A DNA stretch of 64,000 nucleotides from Halopseudomonas sabulinigri (lineage in GTDB: Bacteria > Pseudomonadota > Gammaproteobacteria > Pseudomonadales > Pseudomonadaceae), in assembly GCA_011053055.1 (NCBI GenBank), contig DRHT01000031.1, positions 62,001 through 126,000 of the forward strand, read 5' to 3'. Shown here one piece after another: positions 7,498 through 16,326 of this stretch. Made by a program: the position numbers and the translations under genes. Position 1 is the first letter of the stretch. Each line of letters starts with the position of its first letter. The notes beneath the pieces are model-generated. The model was not told the origin of the DNA, made no database searches, and saw only the letters and a list, made by a program, of their open reading frames with translations.

Positions 7498-9357
7498 ATG
7501 CCAGCCCGATCAGCCAAGCGCAATCCCAAACAGGCCTTCACCCTTATAGCCTTGCTGTTCGGGCTGCTGTTGGTTGCTATTTTTTATGTCTGGCAGGCGC
7601 TACTTGCAGCAGAACAGGCACAGGCACGCGCTCGCTTGCAGTTGGAAGCCAACAGTTTAGCCGCGCAGATAGAGGCGCGCTTTGAGCAGCAAACCGCCAC
7701 CCTCGTTCGTTTAGCGCAACGCTGGGACTCGCAGCGTGAGAACCCACATCTTTGGCAGGCTGACGCTGATCGTCTGTTGCGCGACTTCAAGAATTTCCAG
7801 GCTATTGAATGGTTGGACCGCGATTACCGCATGCGGTGGATTCAACCTTTAGCTGGCAACGAGGCGGTCATCAATTTCACCTATCAAAAAGACCACCCCA
7901 ACTACCCCGTCCTGGTTATGGCACAGCGTAGCGGCTCACCACATCTGAGTAACACCTTCAAACTTGCCCAAGGCGGCCAAGGGTTGGCCTATTACGTGCC
8001 ACTTTACCGGCAGGGCACTACCGGCAGGGAGTTTGACGGTTTCTTGCTAGGCATCTTTCGCGTCGAAGTGTTGCTGGCAGATATGCTAAGAGACCTGCGG
8101 GTTAATCGCCTTAGTATTGAATTGGAAGAACGCGGGAAAACTCTGGTTAACCGACCAACCAGCGACCAATTGAGCAACAGCTGGAGCGTTTCCAGCCCAG
8201 TAGTGCTCGGCGAAAATCACAACTTTGCGCTAATTGTTCACCCCACGCAGCATCTGCTCGATACCGCCACCACTCATCTGCCACTGATGATCATGATCAG
8301 CGGCACAATGACCGCCCTATTGCTATGCTCATCGCTGTGCTTGGCCGTACTAGGCGCACGCCGTAATGAGACATTAAAAAATACCAACCGCCAACTGCAG
8401 GCCGAAGGAGCACGGCGCCAGGCTACAGAAGAGAGCTTCAAGCACAACCAGGCACGACTGAAGCTAATAATCGACATGACCGATCATAGCCACGATGCGC
8501 TATTCATCATCGGTCTTGAGCCACAAGAATTGGTGTATTTAAACCGCACTTGCTGGCGGAGCCTTGGCTACAGTGAGGAAGAGTTGCTGCAATTGTCCAG
8601 CATCGCCCCCAAGGACATCATGCCCGATGTCGCCAAGTGGCTACACTCAGTGAAGAAGCTGATACATAACCAAGGCAACGCCATTTTTCAGCAACATGTG
8701 CGTAACCGCGCGGGTCAACTAACGCCACTAGAAATAAGTGTGCGACATTTACGCCGGATGGGGCGTGATTATTTGATTTGTGTAGGTCGCAACAATAGCG
8801 AGCAACTGGAAATAGCCGAGCGACTACAACGGCTATCCAATCAAGATGGCCTGACCGGCCTCTACAATCGCCGCTATTTTGACAAAACATTGCTCAGCGA
8901 ATGGCGTCGCCTGCGCCGCGACAACATGCCATTGGGTTTACTGATGTTAGATGTAGACCATTTCAAGCGCTTCAACGACCATCTGGGGCATCAAGCCGGT
9001 GACGACGCGCTACAGCGTCTGGCTACCTCACTAAACAACTGTCTGATGCGCGAAGGCGACTGCGTCTGCCGCTATGGTGGTGAAGAGTTTGCGGTTATTT
9101 TGCCGGGTGCTGATCTACCACAATGCATGCATGTCGCACGGCGTATCCACGAAGCTGTCGGCCTGATGGCTTTGCCGCACCCGGAAACCAGCAACAAAAG
9201 CGGCCTACTCAGCGTCAGCATTGGCGCTGCCAGTCTGCAGCCCATGCCAGAGTGGAGCCCTCACGACCTGATCAAACAAGCCGATGACGCCCTGTATCGC
9301 GCCAAAGCGGAAGGGCGCAACCGTACCTGCTGCGCGGACCAGGACGAACAAACCTAA
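7498..9357 (+). CDS. Membrane diguanylate cyclase: periplasmic sensor, PAS, GGDEF
   Basis: Makes c-di-GMP from two GTP at the inner membrane. With ATG 7498 it is 619 aa: TM helix about 14-34, a periplasmic region of about 220 residues (CHASE-like), TM about 260-284, PAS about 318-430, GGDEF about 446-610. The active-site motif is RYGGEEFAVIL and the RxxD product-inhibition site (REGD) lies five residues before it, so it should be active and feedback controlled. The listed GTG start at 7462 lies next to a perfect -35 TTGACA (7451-7456), which favours the ATG. Its stop overlaps the convergent ilvA stop. Signal sensed is unknown. Confidence 0.85.
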   Translation: MPARSAKRNPKQAFTLIALLFGLLLVAIFYVWQALLAAEQAQARARLQLEANSLAAQIEARFEQQTATLVRLAQRWDSQRENPHLWQADADRLLRDFKNFQAIEWLDRDYRMRWIQPLAGNEAVINFTYQKDHPNYPVLVMAQRSGSPHLSNTFKLAQGGQGLAYYVPLYRQGTTGREFDGFLLGIFRVEVLLADMLRDLRVNRLSIELEERGKTLVNRPTSDQLSNSWSVSSPVVLGENHNFALIVHPTQHLLDTATTHLPLMIMISGTMTALLLCSSLCLAVLGARRNETLKNTNRQLQAEGARRQATEESFKHNQARLKLIIDMTDHSHDALFIIGLEPQELVYLNRTCWRSLGYSEEELLQLSSIAPKDIMPDVAKWLHSVKKLIHNQGNAIFQQHVRNRAGQLTPLEISVRHLRRMGRDYLICVGRNNSEQLEIAERLQRLSNQDGLTGLYNRRYFDKTLLSEWRRLRRDNMPLGLLMLDVDHFKRFNDHLGHQAGDDALQRLATSLNNCLMREGDCVCRYGGEEFAVILPGADLPQCMHVARRIHEAVGLMALPHPETSNKSGLLSVSIGAASLQPMPEWSPHDLIKQADDALYRAKAEGRNRTCCADQDEQT

Positions 9358-10868
9358 CCGAGATACAAGCGGTAAGCTGGATTATCCGTTTCATCCCAAT
9401 ACTGATAACCGATACTTTCCAGCGCTTCCGTAACCAGATGCCGGTCCTGCTCCGGAACCTGCAATCCGGCCACTACACGACCATACGCGGCACCATGGTT
9501 ACGGTAATGAAACATTGAGATATTCCAGCGCCCGCCGAGCTTATTGAGGAAGTTGAACAGCGCACCCGGGCGTTCAGGAAACTCAAACCGAAATACCACT
9601 TCATTCTTCACCTGTTCGGCATGCCCACCGACCATGTGCCGGACATGCAGCTTAGCCAGTTCGTTGTCGGTCAAATCCAGCACCGGAAAACCCTGATCGA
9701 TCAGTTGGGCTACCAGCTGATCGCGCGGATCCAACTCGGGGTGCGTCTGTACGCCAACAAAAATATGCGCTTCGCTGCCGCTGTGATAGCGATAATTGAA
9801 TTCAGTAATCGCGCGCTTGCCGATAGCCTCACAGAAGATTTTGAAACTACCGGGTTTCTCTGGAATGGTTACGGCCAGCAGCGCTTCGCGCTTCTCGCCA
9901 ATTTCCGCCCGCTCAGCCACGTGGCGCAAACGGTCAAAATTCACATTGGCGCCAGAATCAATCGCCACCAGCACCTGACCGGTGCAACCTTCACGCGCCA
10001 CGTACTTTTTGATACCCGCAACGCCCAGACAACCTGCCGGCTCGCAGATCGAGCGGGTATCGTCGTAGATATCCTTGATCGCCGCGCACATTTCATCGGT
10101 AGTGACGGTAATGACTTCATCCACGTAATGACGGCAGACCTCAAAGGTATGCTCACCAATCTGAGCAACCGCTACGCCATCGGCAAACAAACCGACCTGG
10201 CTCAGCACCACACGCTCATCGGCAGCCAGCGCTGCCTTTAGGCAGGCGGAGTCTTCCGGCTCCACACCAATGACTTTGATGTCCGGGCGCAGATACTTTA
10301 CATAAGCCGCAATACCGGCAATCAGCCCGCCACCGCCGACCGGGACAAAGATCGCGTTCAGCGGTCCTTGAACCTGCCTCAGTATCTCCATTGCCACCGT
10401 ACCCTGGCCAGCAATGGTATCGGGGTCATCGTAGGGGTGGATGTAAACAAAGCCTTTTTCTTTTACCAGCTTCTGCGAATAGGCCAGGGCCTCATCAAAA
10501 GCATCACCATGCAGCACAACTTTACCGCCGCGCGCGCGAACGGCCTTTACCTTGATCTCCGGCGTAGTGCGCGGCATCACGATGGTGGCTTTTACGCCCA
10601 TATGCCGCGCCGCAAAGGCGAGACCCTGAGCATGATTGCCTGCTGAGGCCGCTACCACGCCGCAAGCGCGCTGCTCGTCGGTCAGCTGCGCCAACTTGTT
10701 GTAAGCGCCGCGTATTTTGAAGGAGAAAACCGGCTGTAAATCCTCGCGCTTGAGCAATACAGTGTTACCCAGGCGCTCTGACAAAAAAGGCGCCGCGTGC
10801 ACAGGGGTCTCGATGGCTACGTCATAGACACGCGAACAGAGGATCTTCTTTACATAGGTTTCAAGCAT
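9354..10868 (-). CDS. ilvA: Threonine ammonia-lyase, biosynthetic
   Basis: PLP enzyme that deaminates threonine to 2-oxobutanoate, first step of isoleucine synthesis. About 504 aa from the start [20 protein letters not shown], which matches the usual family beginning; two further in-frame ATGs (10883, 10898) come from a short tandem repeat. PLP lysine is in [12 protein letters not shown]; the phosphate loop is [18 protein letters not shown]; two ACT-like regulatory domains follow ([19 protein letters not shown] and [20 protein letters not shown]), so allosteric control by isoleucine and valine is expected. Divergent from rpiA, as in other pseudomonads. Confidence 0.94.
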   Translation of the reverse strand: MLETYVKKILCSRVYDVAIETPVHAAPFLSERLGNTVLLKREDLQPVFSFKIRGAYNKLAQLTDEQRACGVVAASAGNHAQGLAFAARHMGVKATIVMPRTTPEIKVKAVRARGGKVVLHGDAFDEALAYSQKLVKEKGFVYIHPYDDPDTIAGQGTVAMEILRQVQGPLNAIFVPVGGGGLIAGIAAYVKYLRPDIKVIGVEPEDSACLKAALAADERVVLSQVGLFADGVAVAQIGEHTFEVCRHYVDEVITVTTDEMCAAIKDIYDDTRSICEPAGCLGVAGIKKYVAREGCTGQVLVAIDSGANVNFDRLRHVAERAEIGEKREALLAVTIPEKPGSFKIFCEAIGKRAITEFNYRYHSGSEAHIFVGVQTHPELDPRDQLVAQLIDQGFPVLDLTDNELAKLHVRHMVGGHAEQVKNEVVFRFEFPERPGALFNFLNKLGGRWNISMFHYRNHGAAYGRVVAGLQVPEQDRHLVTEALESIGYQYWDETDNPAYRLYLG

Positions 10869-10898
10869 CGGTGTTTCCAACATGGGCGCTTCCAGCAT
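10857..10898 (-). repeat. 15-base tandem repeat carrying three candidate ilvA starts
   Basis: ATGCTGGAAGCGCCC / ATGTTGGAAACACCG / ATGCTTGAAACC: two and a half copies of a 15-base unit, each with an in-frame ATG and a GGAA that could act as a weak ribosome site for the next ATG. Translated it reads [15 protein letters not shown]. Confidence 0.75.
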
Positions 10899-10983
10899 CG
10901 GCGAGACGAGCTCGTTCCGGGTGAAAACAGCCAGTCTAGCGAATCCCCGCCTGCACGACTACACGCCACCCGCCGCAACCCCG

Positions 10984-10989
10984 TATAAT
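10984..10989 (+). promoter_or_regulatory. -10 element upstream of rpiA
   Basis: Perfect TATAAT 34 bases before the rpiA ATG. No good -35 hexamer at 16-18 bases, so strength is uncertain. Confidence 0.5.
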
Positions 10990-11022
10990 CCGCCCTTTGC
11001 CAGCCCGCGAGAGGAATCCAGC

Positions 11023-11697
11023 ATGACCCAGGACGAATTGAAACAAGCCGTAGGCCAAGCCGCCGTGGACCGCCTGCTGCCCCACCTGGACGCCCAAAGC
11101 ATCATCGGCGTCGGCACCGGCTCAACCGCGAACTACTTCATAGACGCGCTGGCCAAGCATAAGTTGGCGTTTGAAGGCGCAGTTGCCAGTTCAGAAGCCA
11201 CCGCAGAACGCCTTAAAAGCCATGGCATTGCCGTGTATGAACTCAACAGCGTGAGTCATCTGGACTTTTATGTGGACGGCGCCGACGAAAGCAACGAGCG
11301 GTTGGAATTAATTAAAGGCGGCGGCGCAGCCCTGACCCGCGAGAAAATCGTCGCGGCTGTGGCAAAAACCTTTATCTGCATTGCCGACGATAGCAAGCTG
11401 GTGCCCGTGCTCGGCAACTTCCCGCTGCCGGTGGAAGTCATCCCGATGGCACGCAGTCATGTAGCGCGTGAGATCGTCAAACTCGGCGGAGATCCAGTTT
11501 ACCGCGAGGGCTGCGTTACCGATAACGGCAACGTCATTATCGACATCTACAACATGTCGATCGTTGATCCGCAGCAGCTCGAAAGCGATCTAAATGCCAT
11601 CGTCGGCGTGGTCTGTAATGGGCTCTTTGCAGCGCGCCCAGCAGATGTTCTGCTGCTCGGCACTAAAGCAGGTGTGAAGACACTCGAACGCAACTGA
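11023..11697 (+). CDS. rpiA: Ribose-5-phosphate isomerase A
   Basis: Interconverts ribose-5-phosphate and ribulose-5-phosphate in the pentose phosphate pathway. 224 aa from ATG 11023, which follows GAGAGGAA; the longer ORF start at 10882 runs back through the promoter and is rejected. Motifs: [16 protein letters not shown] phosphate loop, [38 protein letters not shown] (catalytic Asp, Glu and Lys region). Divergent from ilvA. Confidence 0.95.
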   Translation: MTQDELKQAVGQAAVDRLLPHLDAQSIIGVGTGSTANYFIDALAKHKLAFEGAVASSEATAERLKSHGIAVYELNSVSHLDFYVDGADESNERLELIKGGGAALTREKIVAAVAKTFICIADDSKLVPVLGNFPLPVEVIPMARSHVAREIVKLGGDPVYREGCVTDNGNVIIDIYNMSIVDPQQLESDLNAIVGVVCNGLFAARPADVLLLGTKAGVKTLERN

Positions 11698-11710
11698 ACC
11701 TAATTCAGTT
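11692..11710. terminator. Small dyad between convergent rpiA and the SdiA-regulated-type gene
   Basis: AACTGAA-CCTAA-TTCAGTT, a 7-bp stem with a 5-base loop, spans both stop codons. No T-run; weak as a terminator. Confidence 0.3.
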
Positions 11711-12604
11711 GCCGGGCACGAAACGATAAAACAGGTTGGGCTCGCTGACTAAGTAGAGCCGCTGCTGCTCATCCATCGCCAGCCCTTCGGCCTGCGGGAT
11801 AGTCTTTTGCAGGCCGCTCATGCCACGCCATAAGCCCAGCAAACTGAGCGGCTCACCGGTCTCAGCGTATTCCACCACCATGTGTGAATCATCACTGAGC
11901 AACAACAGGTGACCCGTCTCATCGTGCATGCTTAACGACGATAAGTCATGCATGAACAAGCGCGGAGAGTCGGGCGATTTGAGTTCTTGAATCTGCACCG
12001 CCATAGGCTCGCCAGCGCGCGCATCAACGAAGCCACTGACCGATAGGACTCGCAGCGGGTCACGCTCTTTGACCACCAACAAGCGATGCTTGCGGCCATC
12101 CCATGACAAGCCCTCGAATCCTTTATTGCCATTAAGATCCAGACCAATGGCCAGACTCGGCGCAGCCGTCGTATTAACTTCAATAGCATCTTCCGGTACG
12201 TCCAGTACCAGCAGTCGTTGACGGCGCTCTTCGGCAACCACATAGCGGTTACCCGCCACGTGAGTCAGACCCTCCATATCCTGCACACCATTGATTCGCA
12301 CTGTGCGCAACAACACCCCTTCAAGACTCAGCTCCACCAGCAGTGGCTCACCGTTAAGCACCGCGAATAAGGTGTTGCTCTCACGGTTATAGGTCAATGC
12401 CGAGACGTCGTCTTCCAGACCGATGATACGTTGCCCCTCAATATCAACGCGGTAATCGCCGAGTTGCAGCGCACCTGCTTGAGCGGGCTGGGCGCCCAGC
12501 CGCCATGCATGCCAGAGCAGGCTATCAAGGCGCAAAAAATGCAGCGCAACTGCAGCTAACAGCAACACTAGCAGCAGTCCTGCTATCAGCTTCTTCATGT
12601 GCAT
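11705..12604 (-). CDS. SdiA-regulated (YjiK-like) beta-propeller protein
   Basis: 299 aa with an N-terminal signal anchor (KKLIAGLLLVLLLAAVALHFL) and a periplasmic SdiA-regulated/phytase-like propeller domain: DVSALTYNRESNTLFAVLNG, NGVQDMEGLTHVAGNRYVVAEE, KGFEGLSWDGRKHRLLVVKE and a final PQAEGLAMDEQQRLYLVSEPN blade. Catalytic activity is unknown; related domains are predicted esterases or phytase-like. Two ATGs (12604 and 12598) are possible. Last gene of an apparent operon with the FAH-family enzyme (16 bases apart) and D-2-hydroxyglutarate dehydrogenase. Confidence 0.75.
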   Translation of the reverse strand: MHMKKLIAGLLLVLLLAAVALHFLRLDSLLWHAWRLGAQPAQAGALQLGDYRVDIEGQRIIGLEDDVSALTYNRESNTLFAVLNGEPLLVELSLEGVLLRTVRINGVQDMEGLTHVAGNRYVVAEERRQRLLVLDVPEDAIEVNTTAAPSLAIGLDLNGNKGFEGLSWDGRKHRLLVVKERDPLRVLSVSGFVDARAGEPMAVQIQELKSPDSPRLFMHDLSSLSMHDETGHLLLLSDDSHMVVEYAETGEPLSLLGLWRGMSGLQKTIPQAEGLAMDEQQRLYLVSEPNLFYRFVPGN

Positions 12605-12620
12605 CTCTAAATTGGGGTGT

Positions 12621-13289
12621 TCAACCCGCTATGCGCGTGTCGATCTGCAATTTACCGGGAATGGATAGCTGCAAGCGGTCACCTGGCTGCAACACGCCGA
12701 CGCCCGCTGGCGTGCCCGTTATCACCACATCACCCGGCAACAAGGTGAACTGGGTAGCGATATGCTTGATCAACGTCAGAATGGGAGTGATCATCTCCGC
12801 CGCGGTGCCCCGCTGACGGCACTCACCGTTGATATCCAACTGCATACCAAGCTCGCTTAGCTCGCCCGCCTCTGCCGCTGGCACGAAGGGGGACAAAGGG
12901 CAGGCGCCATCGAAGCTCTTGGCGCGCTCCCAAGGATGGGCCTTGGCTTTGAGTTGATCTTGCAGTTCGCGCAAGGTCAGATCCAGCGCCAGACCCACAC
13001 CGATAACGGCCGCGGCAGCATCACCGTCACTGACCTCACCCGATAGCCGCTGACCAATCAGCAGCGCGATTTCGGTTTCGTAGTGCACCGGGCCGCGATT
13101 CTGAATCAACGAAATTTTGTCACCGATAGGCACCACCGAGGTGGCCGGCTTGATGAACAACAGCGGCTCTGTAGGCACCGGATTATTCAATTCGCGCGCG
13201 TGCTCTGCGTAGTTACGGCCCACGCAAACGACCTTACCCATCGGCAAATCAACCGCCGAGCCATCCAGATAACGATGCTGATAGATCAT
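12621..13289 (-). CDS. Fumarylacetoacetate hydrolase family protein (FAHD1/YcgM-like)
   Basis: 222 aa from ATG 13289 (MIYQHRYLDG), preceded by AGAGGAAT; the longer listed start is upstream of that site. FAH fold with KVVCVGRNYAEHARELNN, FIKPATSVVP, the Mg-binding VHYETEIALLIG (two Glu) and LDLTLRELQDQLKAKAHPWE (Asp). TGTPAGVGVLQPGD ends the domain. Members act on oxaloacetate or acylpyruvates as decarboxylases, hydrolases or tautomerases. Beside a 2-hydroxyglutarate dehydrogenase, a role in clearing odd C4/C5 keto acids is plausible but not shown. Confidence 0.85.
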   Translation of the reverse strand: MIYQHRYLDGSAVDLPMGKVVCVGRNYAEHARELNNPVPTEPLLFIKPATSVVPIGDKISLIQNRGPVHYETEIALLIGQRLSGEVSDGDAAAAVIGVGLALDLTLRELQDQLKAKAHPWERAKSFDGACPLSPFVPAAEAGELSELGMQLDINGECRQRGTAAEMITPILTLIKHIATQFTLLPGDVVITGTPAGVGVLQPGDRLQLSIPGKLQIDTRIAG

Positions 13290-13360
13290 GTTATTCCTCT
13301 GTATTTCAGATCGGGGAGGCAGGGCACGGCAGTGCGCGCCCGCATGCAATGCTGTTCGGC

Positions 13361-14752
13361 TCAGGCGAAGATCTTACCCGGGTTCATGATGCCGTTCGGA
13401 TCAAACACTGCCTTGATCGACTTCATCACCGCGATCTCAGCCGGGCTACGGCTGTAAGTCAGGTAATCGCGCTTGGTCATGCCCACGCCATGCTCAGCAG
13501 AGATCGACCCGTTGTATTTTTCAACGACTTCAAATACCCACTTATTGACGGTTGCGCACTTCTCGAAGAACTCATCCTTAGACAGATTATCCGGTTTGAG
13601 AATATTCAAGTGCAAGTTGCCGTCGCCAATATGGCCGAACCAGACGATTTCAAAATCGGGATAATGTTCGCCGACGATGGCGTCAATTTCGTGCAGGAAG
13701 GCCGGCACTTTGCCGACCGTAACCGAAATATCGTTTTTGTAAGGCGTCCAATGTGAAATGGTCTCGGAGATAAACTCGCGCAGTTTCCAGAGATTCTGCA
13801 GCTGCTGGTCACTTTGACTCATTACCCCGTCCAGTACCCAACCCTGCTCAACGCAATGCTCAAACGTAGCCAGCGCATCGTTGGCGATATCGTCACTGAT
13901 GGCTTCGAATTCCAGCAGCGCATAAAAAGGGCAGTCAGTTGCAAAGGGCGCCGGTACATCGCCACGGCCCATGATCTTCGCCATCGCCTTGTCAGAGAAA
14001 AACTCGAAGGCAGTCAGGTCCAACTTATCCTGAAAGGCGTGCAACACCGGCATGATCGAATCAAAATCAGGCGTACCCAGAACCATCGCAGTGAGGTTCT
14101 TCGGCGCCCGATCCAAGCGCATGGTGGCTTCCACCACAAAACCCAGGGTGCCTTCAGCGCCGATAAAGAGTTGGCGCATATCGTAGCCAGTGGCGTTCTT
14201 GATCAGGTCTTTGTTCAATTCCAGCAGCTCGCCAGTGCCGGTCACCACCTTCAGACCAGCAACCCAATTGCGGGTCATCCCGTAGCGAATAACTTTGATA
14301 CCACCAGCATTGGTGCCGATATTGCCGCCAATCTGACTTGAACCTGCAGAAGCAAAATCCACCGGATAGTAGAGCCCCTGCTCTTCAGCAAACTGCTGAA
14401 GCTGCGCAGTGATCACGCCAGGTTGGCAGACCACGGTGCGGTCAAATGCGTTGAAATCGCTGATCTGATTCATGTAATCAAAAGACACTACAATCTCGCC
14501 ATTGGCAGCGACTGCAGCGGCAGACAACCCCGTACGACCGCCAGAAGGCACCAGCGCCAGCTTCTGCTCATTAGCGAAGCGGACAATGGCCTGTACCTGT
14601 TCGACCGTCTTGGGGAAAACGATCGCTAGCGGTGCAGGCTCAAAGTGTTTGGTCCAGTCCTTTCCCCAAGTGTTGAGCGACTCGGCGTCAACCCGAACCT
14701 TGTCAGGCTCTACCAGGGTTTTGAGGGTATCGATCACGGCTTCTGGGGTCAT
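13361..14752 (-). CDS. FAD-linked D-2-hydroxyglutarate dehydrogenase
   Basis: 463-aa GlcD/D2HGDH-family flavoprotein. FAD_binding_4 domain at about 40-220 with LALVPSGGRTGLSAAAVA and SSQIGGNIGTNAGGIKVIRYG, then the C-terminal FAD-oxidase domain with WFGHIGDGNLHLNILKP (metal/substrate His residues) and SAEHGVGMTKRDYL. It oxidises D-2-hydroxyglutarate to 2-oxoglutarate, passing electrons to a carrier such as ETF. Divergent from serA: SerA reduces 2-oxoglutarate to D-2-hydroxyglutarate, and in P. stutzeri these two enzymes are reported to be coupled, which drives serine synthesis. Could act on D-lactate too, but the serA context favours D2HG. Confidence 0.85.
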   Translation of the reverse strand: MTPEAVIDTLKTLVEPDKVRVDAESLNTWGKDWTKHFEPAPLAIVFPKTVEQVQAIVRFANEQKLALVPSGGRTGLSAAAVAANGEIVVSFDYMNQISDFNAFDRTVVCQPGVITAQLQQFAEEQGLYYPVDFASAGSSQIGGNIGTNAGGIKVIRYGMTRNWVAGLKVVTGTGELLELNKDLIKNATGYDMRQLFIGAEGTLGFVVEATMRLDRAPKNLTAMVLGTPDFDSIMPVLHAFQDKLDLTAFEFFSDKAMAKIMGRGDVPAPFATDCPFYALLEFEAISDDIANDALATFEHCVEQGWVLDGVMSQSDQQLQNLWKLREFISETISHWTPYKNDISVTVGKVPAFLHEIDAIVGEHYPDFEIVWFGHIGDGNLHLNILKPDNLSKDEFFEKCATVNKWVFEVVEKYNGSISAEHGVGMTKRDYLTYSRSPAEIAVMKSIKAVFDPNGIMNPGKIFA

Positions 14753-14928
14753 GGTGGGCTCTCAAACAAAATTCATGCAGCGCCTGAGTACATTTCATGC
14801 AGCGACAGGCATCAAAAAAGGCAGATTATGCTAGCATACGCGGCTTCCGAAACAGGACACTTCTGTCGGACAAAATCGCAAACGGTTTTGCTCGGCTCTT
14901 CTTAATCAGCATTCGGGTAACTGACACC

Positions 14929-16158
14929 ATGGCCAAAACCTCGCTGGACAAAAGCAAAATCAAGTTTCTGCTCCTCGAGGGCGTACACCAGACTGCCGTC
15001 GATACATTAAAGGCAGCCGGTTACACCAACATCGAGTATCACGCCGGCTCTCTGCCGGAAGAGCAGTTGAAAGAAGCCGTTGCCGATGCACACTTCATTG
15101 GTCTGCGCTCGCGCACCCAGCTTACCGCCGAAGTATTCAGCCACGCCCATAAGCTGGTGGCTGTTGGCTGTTTCTGCATTGGCACCAACCAAGTTGACCT
15201 GAACGCCGCGATGGAAATGGGTGTAGCCGTATTTAACGCTCCCTACTCCAACACCCGCTCGGTCGCCGAACTGGTACTGGCCGAAGCCATCCTGCTGCTG
15301 CGCGGCATTCCAGAAAAGAACGCGGCCTGCCACGAAGGCGGCTGGATGAAGAGCGCCACTAACTCCTACGAGATTCGCGGCAAAAAGCTCGGCATCATCG
15401 GCTATGGCTCGATCGGCACTCAGCTGTCGGTCCTGGCCGAAAGCCTGGGCATGAAAGTGTACTTCTATGATGTGGTCACCAAACTACCTTTGGGTAACGC
15501 GACCCAGGTCGGTTCACTGACCGAACTGCTGGGCATGGCCGACATCGTCACCCTGCACGTACCGGAAACGGCAGCCACCAAGTGGATGATGGGCGAAGCG
15601 GAAATCCGCGCCATCAAGCAAGGCGGCATTCTGATCAACGCCGCCCGTGGCACGGTAGTGGATATCGATGCACTGGCCGCCGCACTGCGCGACAAGCACC
15701 TTAACGGCGCAGCGATTGACGTATTCCCGGTTGAGCCACGCGCCAATGGCGACGAGTTCATCAGCCCGCTGCGCGAGTTCCAGAACTGCATCCTGACGCC
15801 GCACATTGGTGGCTCCACTATGGAAGCTCAGGCCAACATCGGCCTGGAAGTAGCCGAGAAGCTGGTACGTTACAGCGACAACGGCACCTCCATCACCTCG
15901 GTCAACTTCCCGGAAGTGGCATTGCCGTCACACCCTGGCAAGCACCGCCTGCTGCACATTCACGAGAACGTGCCAGGCGTCATGAGCGAGATCAACAGTG
16001 TGTTTGCCGCGAACGGCATCAACATCTGTGGCCAGTTCCTGCAGACCAACGAGAAGGTCGGTTACGTAGTTGTCGATGTCGACGCAGACAACTCCGACCT
16101 GGCGTTTGAGAAGATACTGCAGGTCAAGGGCACCATCCGCGTACGGGTTTTGTTCTAA
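14929..16158 (+). CDS. serA: D-3-phosphoglycerate dehydrogenase
   Basis: First enzyme of serine synthesis. With ATG 14929 (MAKTSLDKSKIKFLLLEGVH) it is 409 aa, the usual length; the listed start at 14797 would add 44 upstream codons across the intergenic region. Substrate domain, NAD domain GIIGYGSIGTQLSVLAESLG (about 155-175), catalytic region INAARGTVVDIDALA and LTPHIGGSTMEAQ, then a C-terminal ACT domain (LLHIHENVPGVMSEINSVF) for serine feedback. Followed by a strong terminator. Confidence 0.95.
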   Translation: MAKTSLDKSKIKFLLLEGVHQTAVDTLKAAGYTNIEYHAGSLPEEQLKEAVADAHFIGLRSRTQLTAEVFSHAHKLVAVGCFCIGTNQVDLNAAMEMGVAVFNAPYSNTRSVAELVLAEAILLLRGIPEKNAACHEGGWMKSATNSYEIRGKKLGIIGYGSIGTQLSVLAESLGMKVYFYDVVTKLPLGNATQVGSLTELLGMADIVTLHVPETAATKWMMGEAEIRAIKQGGILINAARGTVVDIDALAAALRDKHLNGAAIDVFPVEPRANGDEFISPLREFQNCILTPHIGGSTMEAQANIGLEVAEKLVRYSDNGTSITSVNFPEVALPSHPGKHRLLHIHENVPGVMSEINSVFAANGINICGQFLQTNEKVGYVVVDVDADNSDLAFEKILQVKGTIRVRVLF

Positions 16159-16195
16159 AAAAGCCTGATAGCGCGGTCCACCGCGCTGCAGTGAT

Positions 16196-16229
16196 AAAAG
16201 GGGCGCAACTTCGGTTGCGCCCCTTTTTT
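16196..16229 (+). terminator. Rho-independent terminator of serA
   Basis: AAAAGGGGCGCAAC-TTCG-GTTGCGCCCCTTTTTT: a 14-bp perfect stem with a stable TTCG tetraloop and a T-run. A small extra hairpin (GCGCGG/CCGCGC) lies at 16171-16186. Confidence 0.95.
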
Positions 16230-16326
16230 GTTAGGGCAGGCGAATGCACCCCATTGCGCCCGCTGTCATACGCTGGAAACCTGACGCTGGTTCAATGGCG
16301 CTTCCACTCGCCAACCGGCTCACACC

